14,438 bases of DNA from the NCBI GenBank assembly GCA_003554685.1, contig PWHA01000025.1, forward strand, positions 1 to 14,438. Direction: 5' to 3'. Of this stretch, positions 1 to 7,950 are shown piece after piece. The translations under genes and the position numbers were made by a program. Source of the DNA: Halanaerobiaceae bacterium (lineage in GTDB: Bacteria; Bacillota; Halanaerobiia; Halanaerobiales; Halarsenatibacteraceae). The notes under the pieces are model-generated. The model ran no database searches. It saw nothing but the letters and a program-made list of their open reading frames with translations, and was not told the origin of the DNA. The stretch's first letter is position 1. Each line of letters begins with the position of its first letter.

Positions 1-49
1 GCTCACCAAGCAGTTCCTTCAGGTCCTGTGCTGTTAATTTTTTAATCAT
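1..49 (-). CDS. 5' end of an unidentified downstream gene (partial)
   Basis: Only the first 16 codons are inside the window (ATG at 47-49, running off the left edge). The visible N-terminus reads MIKKLTAQDLKELLGE. A strong AGGAGGTG ribosome site precedes the ATG and overlaps the stop codon of the upstream FdhB-like gene, so the two are almost certainly co-transcribed. A lysine-rich start followed by 'DLKELL' is reminiscent of thioredoxin-like [2Fe-2S] (NuoE/HydC-type) proteins, which often follow FdhB-like genes. Sixteen residues are too few to name a family, so the product is left open. Confidence 0.6.
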   Translation of the reverse strand, partial: MIKKLTAQDLKELLGE

Positions 50-65
50 TGGCTAACTTCACCTC

Positions 66-920
66 CTATTGCAGAAATCCTGGTTCGCTATCTTCTTTAT
101 CAAAATCGGAAAAAAGCGTGGGCTGTTCCGGTGAGATTCCCGGTCGATAATCATAGAGTTTCCTGGCTCGATGATAAAGATGGGTGGTCATCGATCTCAT
201 TTCAATCCCCTCCGGACAGGCCATCTCACAGGCCCCGCAGTTAACACAGCGCCCCGGCATATGCATGGTCCTCATCAAATGAAAGATCATATCCTTATCG
301 GCGGAGCTGCCTTCTTCCAGCCATTCAGGCTGATTGCTCTCCACATAACAGTGATCGCAGTAGCAGACCGGACAGGCATCCCGGCAGGCATAACACTGGG
401 TGCAGCGGGAAAATTCCCGGCTGTAATGTTCCCTTCTTTCAGCGGGAGTCATATCTTCTAAGAGATATTTGACCCCCTCCAGTTCTGCTGCCAGTTCCTC
501 CTGAGACATCTCCTCACCGACGGTATAATCAGCTATTACCGGATTTCTGGTATCGCATTCCTGACAGGCAGTATTTCCTTCAATACCGGGACAGCCATTG
601 ATTCCAATGATGACCAGATTGTCCCGGTCAATCTTAGCTTCGGAAATATAGTAGGCCAGAGCCCTGCTGTCACAGGGTTTGGCTACCACTGCTTGAAGGT
701 CAGGTTTGTATTTTAACAGGTATTTAGAGAGCATGGGTGCTGCATCATCCTGAAATATTAATCTTTCGGCCTCTTCGGGGCTTTTCAGGAAAACCGGTTC
801 GGTCAGGCCGGAAAACTCCCCCCGGCCAAAGCCCAGAAGGTGTTTGATATCATGTTCAGCAAAGACCTCAGCTGCTATTTCCCGTAATTCTCTGGTGATC
901 TCATTATAGGAAGTCGCCAT
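66..920 (-). CDS. FdhB/FrhB-type iron-sulfur electron-transfer protein (Hdr partner)
   Basis: A 284-residue cytoplasmic Fe-S protein. The N-terminal half resembles the F420-hydrogenase/formate-dehydrogenase beta family, seen in the VVAKPCDSRAL segment at residues 78-88. Two ferredoxin motifs follow: C173-C176-C179-C183 and C225-C228-C231-C235. Between them lie extra cysteines C186, C188 and C191, and there is another cysteine group at C110, C119 and C122, so more than two clusters or a metal site are possible. No signal peptide or membrane segment is visible. In Hdr clusters such proteins pass electrons between HdrA/MvhD and a formate- or nicotinamide-linked partner, and that is the likely role here. 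The ATG at 918-920 is preferred over an in-frame GTG at 930-932 because GGTGA lies 8 bases before the ATG. The gene overlaps the end of mvhD by 17 bases. It ends in TAG. The family call is fairly sure; the electron partner is inferred. Confidence 0.8.
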   Translation of the reverse strand: MATSYNEITRELREIAAEVFAEHDIKHLLGFGRGEFSGLTEPVFLKSPEEAERLIFQDDAAPMLSKYLLKYKPDLQAVVAKPCDSRALAYYISEAKIDRDNLVIIGINGCPGIEGNTACQECDTRNPVIADYTVGEEMSQEELAAELEGVKYLLEDMTPAERREHYSREFSRCTQCYACRDACPVCYCDHCYVESNQPEWLEEGSSADKDMIFHLMRTMHMPGRCVNCGACEMACPEGIEMRSMTTHLYHRARKLYDYRPGISPEQPTLFSDFDKEDSEPGFLQ

Positions 921-1407
921 CTTCAATTTCACCTACCTCTATTCCTGCCGCAATATCAGGTTCTGACAAAAAGCCCTGCCAGGGCCCTACAGACTCAACC
1001 CGATCCACAACCTTCCTGACAATCTCTGCAAAACGGCGCCCTTCAGCTGCGGAACACCAGGTAAAATTCAATCTTTCCGGTTCAACTCCGGAAAACTCCA
1101 GCAGCTCCTTTAGCATGGTAAATCGCCGGCGGGCATAGTAGTTACCATCAATATAATGACAGTCACCGGGATGGCAGCCGGAAACCAGAATACCGTCTGC
1201 TCCCTTATTTAAAGCTTTAATCACCAGCAGGGGATTAAGCCGCCCTGTACAGGGTATTCGAATCGTGCGAATATTGGATGGATACTGCAATCTGCTGCTG
1301 CCGGCCAGATCTGCCGCAGCATAGCTGCACCAGTTGCAGAGAAAGGCAATTATTTTGGGATCAAATTCCTTCTGCTGATCTTGCTTTTCTTTACGGGCGG
1401 TTGCCAT
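904..1407 (-). CDS. mvhD: MvhD/FlpD-type [2Fe-2S] electron adaptor of the Hdr complex
   Basis: A 167-residue protein of the MvhD (hydrogenase iron-sulfur subunit) family, a [2Fe-2S] adaptor that docks on HdrA and brings in electrons from a hydrogenase, formate dehydrogenase or other partner. All hallmark cysteines are visible: C24-x2-C27 in LCNWCSYAAAD, C53 in IPCTGR, C78 and C83 in SGCHPGDCHY, and C118 in the C-terminal part. Length is slightly above a bare MvhD because of a basic N-terminus and an acidic C-terminal tail that overlaps the next gene. The stop codon of hdrA and the ATG of this gene abut (TAAATG), with an AGGAGGGG ribosome site inside the hdrA end, indicating translational coupling. 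No hydrogenase is visible in the window, so the direct electron donor or acceptor is more likely the downstream FdhB-like protein. Confidence 0.93.
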   Translation of the reverse strand: MATARKEKQDQQKEFDPKIIAFLCNWCSYAAADLAGSSRLQYPSNIRTIRIPCTGRLNPLLVIKALNKGADGILVSGCHPGDCHYIDGNYYARRRFTMLKELLEFSGVEPERLNFTWCSAAEGRRFAEIVRKVVDRVESVGPWQGFLSEPDIAAGIEVGEIEDGDFL

Positions 1408-4400
1408 TTACACCCCTCCTGACTTGGCCAGCTCACTGTCATCTTCAGCAAGCAGGGTTTCTATTTCGTCAATTATCTGCTGATTCATAAATCCATGGAG
1501 ATCGACAGCATGGGGACGGCAGACACCGGTACAGTTGCCGCAGCCCTTGCAGAGAACCCGGTTAACCTCAGCAACATCCTCTTCTTCGTTAACTTCAATG
1601 GCTTTGTAAGCACAGACTCTTTCGCAGTCCCCGCAGGCAATACAGAGTTCTTCATCAACTTCAGCGACTGTAGCCTGGGTCAGGAGATACTCCCGGGCTA
1701 AAATTGAAGCCGCTCTTCCTGCAGCTGCCCGGCTCTGAGCCAGACTTTCCGAGTAATTCTTGGGTCCATGGGAAAGACCGGCCAGAAAGATTCCATCAGT
1801 GGCAGAATCTACCGGACGGAGCTTGACATGGGCCTCCAGGAAGAAATTATCTTCATTGAGCGGTGTTTTCAGCATCTGGCTGAGTTCCAGATTGTCCTCC
1901 CGGGGCAGAATGGCTGCAGCCAGCACCAGGAGATCGGGCTCAACAGTTATTTCCCGGCCGCTTAAGGGCTCTTCATATTGCAGGGAGAGCCGGCCATTAC
2001 CCTCAGCGGTCACCCGGGGTTTATTCTCAACCTCATAGCGGCTGAAGTTAATTCCCAGATCCCTGGCCTGACGGTAAAGATCTTCATAATAGCCATAGCT
2101 GCGCATCTCCCGGTACAGGATGGTGATTTCAGCTTCAGGATTCCGTTTTTTGAGATTAACGGCATTTCTTAAAGCCTGACTGCAGCAGATTCGGCTGCAG
2201 TAGGGGCGGTCCTCTTCCCGGGAACCGACACACTGAATCATATAAATTTCCTCTAAATCATCAGGTTCTACCGAGAGCCCGTCGGATTGTCCCAGTCCCT
2301 CTTCCAGTTCCAGCTGGGTGATAACCCGGTCGGAGTCCCGATAGCTGTATTCCTCGGGTTCAAATTCCTGGCCTCCGGTGGCAACAATTACAACTCCACC
2401 TTCAATTTCCACCAGTTCATCTTCCCCTTTTGCCTCCTCGGGAATGGGAGGAATCAATTCCAGTTTATAATTACCGACAAAACCGGAAATATCTTTGATT
2501 TTATGACCGGCATAGATATCGATTAGGTCATGCTCCCTTACTTCCTTAATTAATCGCTTCAGATGCGGTTTGACCGGACGCCCTTCCAGGCTGTGTTCCA
2601 GCTTGGTGGCATGGCCACCCAAATCAGTCTCCCTTTCAACCAGCGAGACCGGGAAACCCAGCCTGCCCAGTTCCAGGGCGGCCGTCAGTCCAGCTGCTCC
2701 TCCCCCAACTATCAAAGCCCGGGCGATATTATCAACCTCGCCTCGTTCCAGGGGCAGGGCATTCTTGACCCTGGCCACACCGGCCCTGATCAGTTCATAG
2801 GCCTTCCAGGTTGCTTTCTCCGGCTCATCTTTATGGACCCAGGAACCCTGATCCCTAATGTTAGTCATCTCCAGCAGATAGGGATTAAGTCCGGCCTCGG
2901 CAATGGCATCCATAAAAAGCGGTTCGTGGGTTCTGGGGGTGCAAGAAGCCACCACAATCCGGTTTAAATTATGCTCCTCAATCCGCTCTCCAATAAGCTC
3001 CTGACTGTCCGAGGAACAGAGGTACTTGACATCCTCGGCATGCTCAACAAAGGGAATTCCTCTGGCCCGGCGGGATACTTCCTCAACATCTATAACTCCA
3101 GCTATGTTGGTACCGCAGTGACAGACAAATACCCCCACCCGGGTCCGCTCATTCTGGGTAACCCGGTACTCCTGCTCGCCGGCGCTTTCCACTCCCATAT
3201 CATTAACATCAAGCACAGCATGCTGCCCGGCCAGAGCCGCTGCCCCACTGGCATCCATAACAGATTCGGGAATATCCCGGGGTCCGTTCACAGCCCCGCA
3301 GCCAAAAATTCCCTTTCGGCTGGTGCTCAGGGGGTTAAATTCATCAATATCAATGAAACCGTATTTATTGGTGCGGACCTTGAGTTTCTGCAGGGTATCG
3401 GTAACCTCCCGGGTAGGAGCCAGCCCGCTAGCCAGCACCACCAGGTCATACTCCTCTTCAGCAAAGCCATTATCACCATCAGTCACCTTGAGTTTAAGAT
3501 CTCCCGGCTGGCTGCCGGCCTCAATCTCGGAGACCCGGGAACGGATAAAGTTAACACCCTCGGTTTCCTGGGCCCGGTTATAGTAGCGCTCAAACCCCTT
3601 GCCAAAGGTTCTGATGTCCATATAATAGAGATCTACCTTGGTATCTTTGAGATGCTCCTTGGTGATCAGAGCATGCTTGATTGAGTAGGTGCAGCAGACC
3701 GAAGAGCAGTAATTTTTATCAGTCCGGCGGTCGCGGGAGCCGCTGCAGTGGATAAAGGCAATCCTCCTGGCCTCTTCTCCATCGGTTGGACGTACAATAT
3801 GACCATCGGTGGGACCGGCGGCATTTAAAATCCGCTCATATTCCAGACTGGTTACTACATTATCATGCTCTTTATAGCCGTATTCGCTGACCAGATCGCC
3901 GGCAAACCCCTCATAACCGGCAGCATAAACAATTGAAGCTGCCTGAACTATAAACTTTTTCTCCTTCTGCTTATACTCCACGGCATCAAAATTACAGACC
4001 TTCTCACAGACCCCGCACCTATCTTTGGTCAATTTCAAACAGTGCTCGGGGTCGATAGCTGCCACATTGGGAACAGCCTGAGGCTGATATTTGTGGATGG
4101 CCCCATATTCTGACATTTCCATATTATATTCATCCGAGATGCTGACCGGACATTTATCGAGGCAGTCTCCGCAGCCGGTACACTTCTCTTCATTAACATA
4201 GCGGGGCCGCTTCTTCAAGCGGACCCGGAAGTTGCCGGGCTCCCCTTCCACATTAATCAGCTCGGTCATGGTATAGGTGGTTACATTTTCATGGTTGTAA
4301 CAGGAGGTAATTTTTGGAGCAAGAATACAGGTTGAACAGTCATTGGTCGGGAAGGTTTTATCAAGCTGAGCCATCCGCCCTCCCAGACTGGGACTCTTTT

Positions 4401-4494
4401 CTACCAGATATACCGGAATGCCCATTTCAGCCAGATCAGTTGCAGCCTGGATGCCTGCTATTCCACCTCCGACAACGACTACAGGATCCGGCAT
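1408..4494 (-). CDS. hdrA: Tandem HdrA: double flavin/Fe-S heterodisulfide reductase-type subunit A
   Basis: A 1028-residue soluble flavoprotein, much longer than the roughly 650 residues of a single methanogen HdrA, made of two HdrA-like modules. Module 1 has an FAD-binding GGGIAG (9-14), the HdrA cysteine segment around C53, C56 and C65, a ferredoxin motif C105-C108-C111-C115, a second cluster motif C152, C160, C163, C167, and the C250 / C263-C267-C268 segment. Module 2 begins with the HdrA N-terminal domain (CHCG at 458-461, SCTPRTHEPL at 517-526). It continues with a second GGGAAG FAD site (597-602) and C755 / C766-C770-C771, and ends with two ferredoxin motifs (C951-C954-C957-C961 and C982-C985-C988-C992). 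Module 2 lacks the CSTC-type cysteines after its FAD site. HdrA is the flavin-based electron bifurcation core, so it probably joins MetVF electrons to ferredoxin and another carrier. The ATG at 4492-4494 is chosen over upstream GTG codons because AGGTGG lies 8 bases before it. Confidence 0.92.
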   Translation of the reverse strand: MPDPVVVVGGGIAGIQAATDLAEMGIPVYLVEKSPSLGGRMAQLDKTFPTNDCSTCILAPKITSCYNHENVTTYTMTELINVEGEPGNFRVRLKKRPRYVNEEKCTGCGDCLDKCPVSISDEYNMEMSEYGAIHKYQPQAVPNVAAIDPEHCLKLTKDRCGVCEKVCNFDAVEYKQKEKKFIVQAASIVYAAGYEGFAGDLVSEYGYKEHDNVVTSLEYERILNAAGPTDGHIVRPTDGEEARRIAFIHCSGSRDRRTDKNYCSSVCCTYSIKHALITKEHLKDTKVDLYYMDIRTFGKGFERYYNRAQETEGVNFIRSRVSEIEAGSQPGDLKLKVTDGDNGFAEEEYDLVVLASGLAPTREVTDTLQKLKVRTNKYGFIDIDEFNPLSTSRKGIFGCGAVNGPRDIPESVMDASGAAALAGQHAVLDVNDMGVESAGEQEYRVTQNERTRVGVFVCHCGTNIAGVIDVEEVSRRARGIPFVEHAEDVKYLCSSDSQELIGERIEEHNLNRIVVASCTPRTHEPLFMDAIAEAGLNPYLLEMTNIRDQGSWVHKDEPEKATWKAYELIRAGVARVKNALPLERGEVDNIARALIVGGGAAGLTAALELGRLGFPVSLVERETDLGGHATKLEHSLEGRPVKPHLKRLIKEVREHDLIDIYAGHKIKDISGFVGNYKLELIPPIPEEAKGEDELVEIEGGVVIVATGGQEFEPEEYSYRDSDRVITQLELEEGLGQSDGLSVEPDDLEEIYMIQCVGSREEDRPYCSRICCSQALRNAVNLKKRNPEAEITILYREMRSYGYYEDLYRQARDLGINFSRYEVENKPRVTAEGNGRLSLQYEEPLSGREITVEPDLLVLAAAILPREDNLELSQMLKTPLNEDNFFLEAHVKLRPVDSATDGIFLAGLSHGPKNYSESLAQSRAAAGRAASILAREYLLTQATVAEVDEELCIACGDCERVCAYKAIEVNEEEDVAEVNRVLCKGCGNCTGVCRPHAVDLHGFMNQQIIDEIETLLAEDDSELAKSGGV

Positions 4495-4495
4495 C

Positions 4496-4924
4496 TTAAT
4501 CACCACCTGCTTTCAATTCAATATCGGAAAAATCCTTATCTCCTGTTAGCACCTCTTCCAGGCTGTCAAGCCTGAAGCGCAGCACTTTTTTATCAAAATC
4601 ATCCAGCCTGGCTTCCAGATCTTCCTGATAGTATTCCTCTTCAACGGCCAGTTCCCGAAGAACCCTAACTATATCAGCAAAGCGAACATTCTGGGGACAG
4701 GCTGAGACACACCTCCGGCACTGAATGCACTGCCAGATCTCCTCACCGGAGAGAACCTCCTCCTGAAAGCCCAACAGAGATTTCTTAATTATCAGCCGGG
4801 GATTAAAACTCTCCACCTGTTCACTGACCGGACAGGTAGCCGTACAGCTGCCGCAGCTATAGCAGAGGCTTAAATTTTCTCCCCCTGGTCTGCCTTTAAT
4901 AGTCTGTTTAAACTCCTTATTCAT
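4496..4924 (-). CDS. hdrC: HdrC-type ferredoxin subunit
   Basis: A 142-residue protein with two classical [4Fe-4S] motifs, C21-C24-C27-C31 (CYSCGSCTATC) and C66-C69-C72-C76 (CIQCRRCVSAC), in the spacing typical of heterodisulfide reductase subunit C. It wires electrons between HdrA and a catalytic partner. In methanogens and in the Moorella MetVF-Hdr cluster that partner is HdrB, but no HdrB (CCG-domain protein) is encoded in this window. The C-terminus is acidic and helical-looking, with no membrane segment. The ribosome site GGAGGTG (4934-4940) lies across the end of metF, whose stop codon is 6 bases upstream of the ATG, and the next gene starts within 2 bases of this stop. Tight coupling with both neighbours is therefore likely. 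Confidence 0.88.
   Translation of the reverse strand: MNKEFKQTIKGRPGGENLSLCYSCGSCTATCPVSEQVESFNPRLIIKKSLLGFQEEVLSGEEIWQCIQCRRCVSACPQNVRFADIVRVLRELAVEEEYYQEDLEARLDDFDKKVLRFRLDSLEEVLTGDKDFSDIELKAGGD
4503..4508 (-). promoter_or_regulatory. Ribosome binding site that decides the hdrA start
   Basis: AGGTGG lies 8 bases before the ATG at 4492-4494, inside the final codons of hdrC. Two upstream GTG codons in frame fall inside or next to this site and have no site of their own. Confidence 0.6.
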
Positions 4925-4930
4925 TTCCTC

Positions 4931-5854
4931 TTACACCTCCGGTCGTGGATATAAATTGGCTTTTTCTACAACTACCGGGGTTATTTCTTCCCAGGCAACC
5001 GGCATCAGATGAACACCTCTGACACCTTCAATTTCTTTAACATGATTTATAATATCAACTGCCATCTTTACTCCTTCAGCCTTTTTATCTTCAGCAGCTT
5101 CCATTCTTTCAATTGTATAATCCGGCACATCCATACCGGCTACAAATTTTTTCATCATTCTTAAGGCCTTAACAGAACGGGTGGGCAGGATTCCGGCCAT
5201 AATATGGCACTTTTCATGCAGCCCCCGCTTTCTGACCTCTTCCATCCAGTAATCAAACTTTTCCAGATTATAGATACACTGGGTCTGGATGAATTTCATG
5301 CCTGCTTCAATTTTCTTTTCCAGTTTCATCATATGCATTTCAAAGGGATCCGCAAAGGGGTTATGAGCTCCCCCGTAATAAAGCCTGGGTGGTTCGGTTT
5401 TAAGCTCATTACCGTTAATCAGCCTGCCCTCTTCGGTCATCTGCTGACAAGCTTTGATTATACTTACCGAATCCAGATCAAAGACATTTTTGGCATCCTC
5501 ATCATTGCCAAAGCACTGGTGATCTCCTGTCAGACAGAGAACATTGCTGAGACCCAGGGCGCTGGCGCCTAAAAGATCACTCTGGATTCCGATACGATTG
5601 CGATCCCGGCCGGTAATCTGAATGATCATTTCCAGGCCCTCTTCCATGGCTATCTTAGCAGCAGCAATACTGGACATTCTTATAATTGCTGTCTGGTTAT
5701 CGGTTATATTAACGGCATCAACATATCCCTTAACATCGTCACATTTTTTCCGGATAAACTCGGGATCCGCCCCGATGGGAGGTCCCATCTCACTGCAAAC
5801 TACAAATTCTCCCTCTTCCAGCAACTGTTCCAGTTTAGATATATATTCAGCCAT
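4931..5854 (-). CDS. metF: 5,10-methylenetetrahydrofolate reductase MetF
   Basis: A 307-residue MetF-family TIM-barrel flavoprotein that interconverts methylene-THF and methyl-THF. The N-terminal CSEMGPP segment places a glutamate (E21) where the family's catalytic glutamate sits. LTGDH at about residues 108-112 matches the conserved folate/flavin-binding region that carries the key aspartate. KFIQTQ (about 187-192) and the later GILPTRS segment are also typical. Length matches bacterial MetF. It starts 14 bases after the metV stop, behind an AAGGGGA ribosome site, and is followed immediately by hdrC. Pairing with MetV marks the acetogen type, where MetF forms a complex with the Fe-S/Zn protein MetV and takes electrons from an Hdr or Rnf-like module rather than directly from NADH. 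In this operon it probably oxidises methyl-THF produced by the upstream methyltransferases, though it could run in reverse. Confidence 0.93.
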   Translation of the reverse strand: MAEYISKLEQLLEEGEFVVCSEMGPPIGADPEFIRKKCDDVKGYVDAVNITDNQTAIIRMSSIAAAKIAMEEGLEMIIQITGRDRNRIGIQSDLLGASALGLSNVLCLTGDHQCFGNDEDAKNVFDLDSVSIIKACQQMTEEGRLINGNELKTEPPRLYYGGAHNPFADPFEMHMMKLEKKIEAGMKFIQTQCIYNLEKFDYWMEEVRKRGLHEKCHIMAGILPTRSVKALRMMKKFVAGMDVPDYTIERMEAAEDKKAEGVKMAVDIINHVKEIEGVRGVHLMPVAWEEITPVVVEKANLYPRPEV

Positions 5855-5868
5855 TACCTATTCCCCTT

Positions 5869-6543
5869 TCACTCACTGAAAAACTCCGGATTTTTGTGAC
5901 TCCGGACACCGCCATCTCGAGCGGTGGACCAGTCTTTTGGTCCCTCATAGGACAGCAGCCGGTCGAGCTGACCGATTTCTTTAGCCCTGTTATAGATTAA
6001 ATCCCAGCCGCAATCTATTTCATCATCGACCTCACATTTTCCGTCCTGAGACCCTCCACAGGGACCGTTGATGAGGCTTTTCGAGCAGCGGGCTACCGGA
6101 CAGACACCGGCAAAATCATCCAGAATACAATCTCCGCAGCCCAGGCACATCTCTTCCCATTCTCCGACATCGGAATTGCGTCCGTAGAAGGTGGTATTGA
6201 CTCCCGGCAAAATCATCTTACCGGGATGTTTGATGCCCAGGTGCTGAACTCCAACCCCGCAGGCCAGTGACAGCACAACATCATGTTCTGAAATGGCCAG
6301 CTCTTCCGAGTCAATAAATTCATCATCGCACTGTCTTTTAATTGTGGCTGTATTTACTTTAACATCCCGTCCCTGACTCCTGAAATAGAGCTCAAGCAGA
6401 TCTCGCAGAGACTTAGCTTCCCTTTCTCCTCCGGCCAGGCTGACAGAGACACAGGTTCCACAGCCAATAATAAACAGGCTTTCCAGGTCCTCCGGCAGCA
6501 TATCTTTTATCTCATCTACATCCTTTAGTTTTCCAACAATCAT
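5869..6543 (-). CDS. metV: MetV, small subunit of the MetVF methylene-THF reductase
   Basis: A 224-residue member of the methylene-THF reductase C-terminal domain family (MetV). The characteristic cysteine-rich C-terminal half is clear: C133, C136 and C139 (CLGCGDC), C148 and C153 (GVCPVARC), C162 in INGPCGG, then C170 and C178. Another group, C28 and C31 (GCGTC), C72 and C95, lies in the N-terminal half. The family binds metal clusters and links MetF to its electron-transfer partner. It overlaps the preceding gene by four bases (ATGA), so the two are translationally coupled, and metF follows 14 bases downstream. The end is a short charged tail with no extra domain. The assignment rests on the cysteine pattern and the MetF neighbour. 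Confidence 0.9.
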   Translation of the reverse strand: MIVGKLKDVDEIKDMLPEDLESLFIIGCGTCVSVSLAGGEREAKSLRDLLELYFRSQGRDVKVNTATIKRQCDDEFIDSEELAISEHDVVLSLACGVGVQHLGIKHPGKMILPGVNTTFYGRNSDVGEWEEMCLGCGDCILDDFAGVCPVARCSKSLINGPCGGSQDGKCEVDDEIDCGWDLIYNRAKEIGQLDRLLSYEGPKDWSTARDGGVRSHKNPEFFSE

Positions 6544-7916
6544 TGCAGAACTTCCCCCTTCCAGTCAGCCAGATAGGCGGAGAGATCAGCAGCCATTCGG
6601 GGAGAAAGCCTCTGATAATTAACCCGCTCTGGATCCAGATCCAGCTTTTCCAGGTCTGATTTTGCCGAGCTGATAACCTGTTCACAGCGATCGTGGCCGG
6701 TTAAATGCTTGCAGGCTTCAGAAATACAGCCCAGAATAAGGAGATCGCCTTCACTTCCTGCCAGACGCTGGTAAATATGCTCCTTTTTCACCGTGCTGAC
6801 ACAGGGAACTTCAGTTACTTCCAGCCCGGCCATTGGATCGGAATCAGCCTTCTCCCGGGCCAGAGCAGCAGAATTCTCACAGATGATTATCTGACGATCC
6901 GATTGAGGCTGTTTTTCTGCCTCTCCACTCCGAGAAATAGCTCCCATGGGGCAGCGGCTGATGCAGAGATTACAGGACTGGCAGGCCAGCGGCATAATCT
7001 GCATGGAGTTCAACTCTTCATCCCGCTGAATCGCTCCATGAGGGCAGACCCGATAACAGGTATAGCAGACCACACATTTCTGATCATCCACGGATCTTTC
7101 CTCTTCATCCAGCTCCTCTACCCCGGCCAGATTGCGTTTGATCTCCTGCAGGGTAAATTCCCTTTCTTCCTGGTGATAGGTCAGGGCATTAGGGCCCCTG
7201 GCGCCTCCCAGGACATACAAACCCCGCTTTCCGCTGAGGGTAGGCTGGAGATAAATATTATCAACCTGGAGATAGCCCTGTGGACCCCGGGTGACATTAA
7301 AGATCTGGGCCAGCCTGTCCACTTCCGCGGCCGGCTTTAATTCCGGAGCTACCACCAGTTCTCCGCTGAGACTCAATTCAATATCCTCCCGGCTGTAAAA
7401 GACTTCACCCTCCTGGGAAATCTTAAGCTCCCCCAGGTCATGCTTGAGAAAAATTACCTCCTGGCGCCGGGCTTCTTCATAGAGTTCATCGTTATTATCC
7501 ATAAAACGCATGGCCTGATAAAAATAATAAACTTCCCTGGCTGGATCTTCTGATTTGGCCTGAAGGGCCAGTTTCAAACCCCTCTGACTCAAGGCGGCAG
7601 CTGATAGATCCTGATAATCCTGAATTATAATCAGCGGCTCCTCTCCTTCAGCTTCAGCCAGAAACTCATTCCCAACCCCGGTTAAAGAAAGACAGCAGTC
7701 AACCGGTAATTCCTCCTGATGGGGCAAATTTATCACAATGTTACTGGACTGAATCTGCTCCAGTTCTTCTTCTGCCTGATAGCTCAGAGTAAAATTGCCT
7801 ATTTCACCCCGGCATTCTGTCAGGGAAGAGGCAGGCAGGGTAACCTGGGACAGCTCATTATTCTTGAGAGCCTGGCCAATGTAGGCAACATCGTAGTGTT
7901 CTATTGACCCTGACAT
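6540..7916 (-). CDS. HdrA C-terminal-half / double ferredoxin / degenerate MvhD fusion protein
   Basis: A 458-residue protein that looks like the second half of an HdrA without its own FAD-binding N-terminus. Residues about 1-270 follow the HdrA distal FAD fold: VYYFYQAMRF at 129-138 matches the HdrA ITILYREMRS region, and the GLYVLGGARGP stretch at 232-242 matches GIFLAGLSHGP. No GxGxxG is present. Two ferredoxin motifs follow (C281-C284-C287-C291 and C312-C315-C318-C322). The last 115 residues align with MvhD, keeping C346, C372 (VPC), C397 and C402 but with serine 349 and leucine 437 where MvhD has cysteines. It sits 34 bases after the short HdrA-like gene, so the two probably form one split HdrA with a built-in adaptor. 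The ATG at 7914-7916 is chosen because AAGGAGG lies 7 bases upstream; an in-frame GTG further up would place that site inside the gene. It probably serves MetV, with which it is coupled. Confidence 0.83.
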   Translation of the reverse strand: MSGSIEHYDVAYIGQALKNNELSQVTLPASSLTECRGEIGNFTLSYQAEEELEQIQSSNIVINLPHQEELPVDCCLSLTGVGNEFLAEAEGEEPLIIIQDYQDLSAAALSQRGLKLALQAKSEDPAREVYYFYQAMRFMDNNDELYEEARRQEVIFLKHDLGELKISQEGEVFYSREDIELSLSGELVVAPELKPAAEVDRLAQIFNVTRGPQGYLQVDNIYLQPTLSGKRGLYVLGGARGPNALTYHQEEREFTLQEIKRNLAGVEELDEEERSVDDQKCVVCYTCYRVCPHGAIQRDEELNSMQIMPLACQSCNLCISRCPMGAISRSGEAEKQPQSDRQIIICENSAALAREKADSDPMAGLEVTEVPCVSTVKKEHIYQRLAGSEGDLLILGCISEACKHLTGHDRCEQVISSAKSDLEKLDLDPERVNYQRLSPRMAADLSAYLADWKGEVLQ

Positions 7917-7923
7917 TAAAAAA

Positions 7924-7930
7924 CCTCCTT
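7924..7930 (-). promoter_or_regulatory. Ribosome binding site that decides the start of the HdrA-half/MvhD-like fusion
   Basis: AAGGAGG lies 7 bases before the ATG at 7914-7916. The longer in-frame reading from a GTG at 7941-7943 would place this strong site within codons, so the shorter protein is preferred. Confidence 0.65.
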
Positions 7931-7950
7931 TGTGTGATAACACATTTTCA

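Noticed and set aside
2971..3684. 237-codon open frame on the plus strand
   Set aside because: It lies antisense to hdrA, whose domains and cysteine motifs are clear; the plus-strand product has no recognisable family. The other long plus-strand frames (for example 6705-7340, 9200-9721, 10878-11087) are the same kind of shadow.
1408..4494. Tandem HdrA as an assembly or frameshift artefact joining two genes
   Set aside because: The modules differ strongly in sequence and cofactor motifs, the frame is continuous, and the joint falls at a natural HdrA N-terminal domain. Long tandem HdrA proteins are known in anaerobes.
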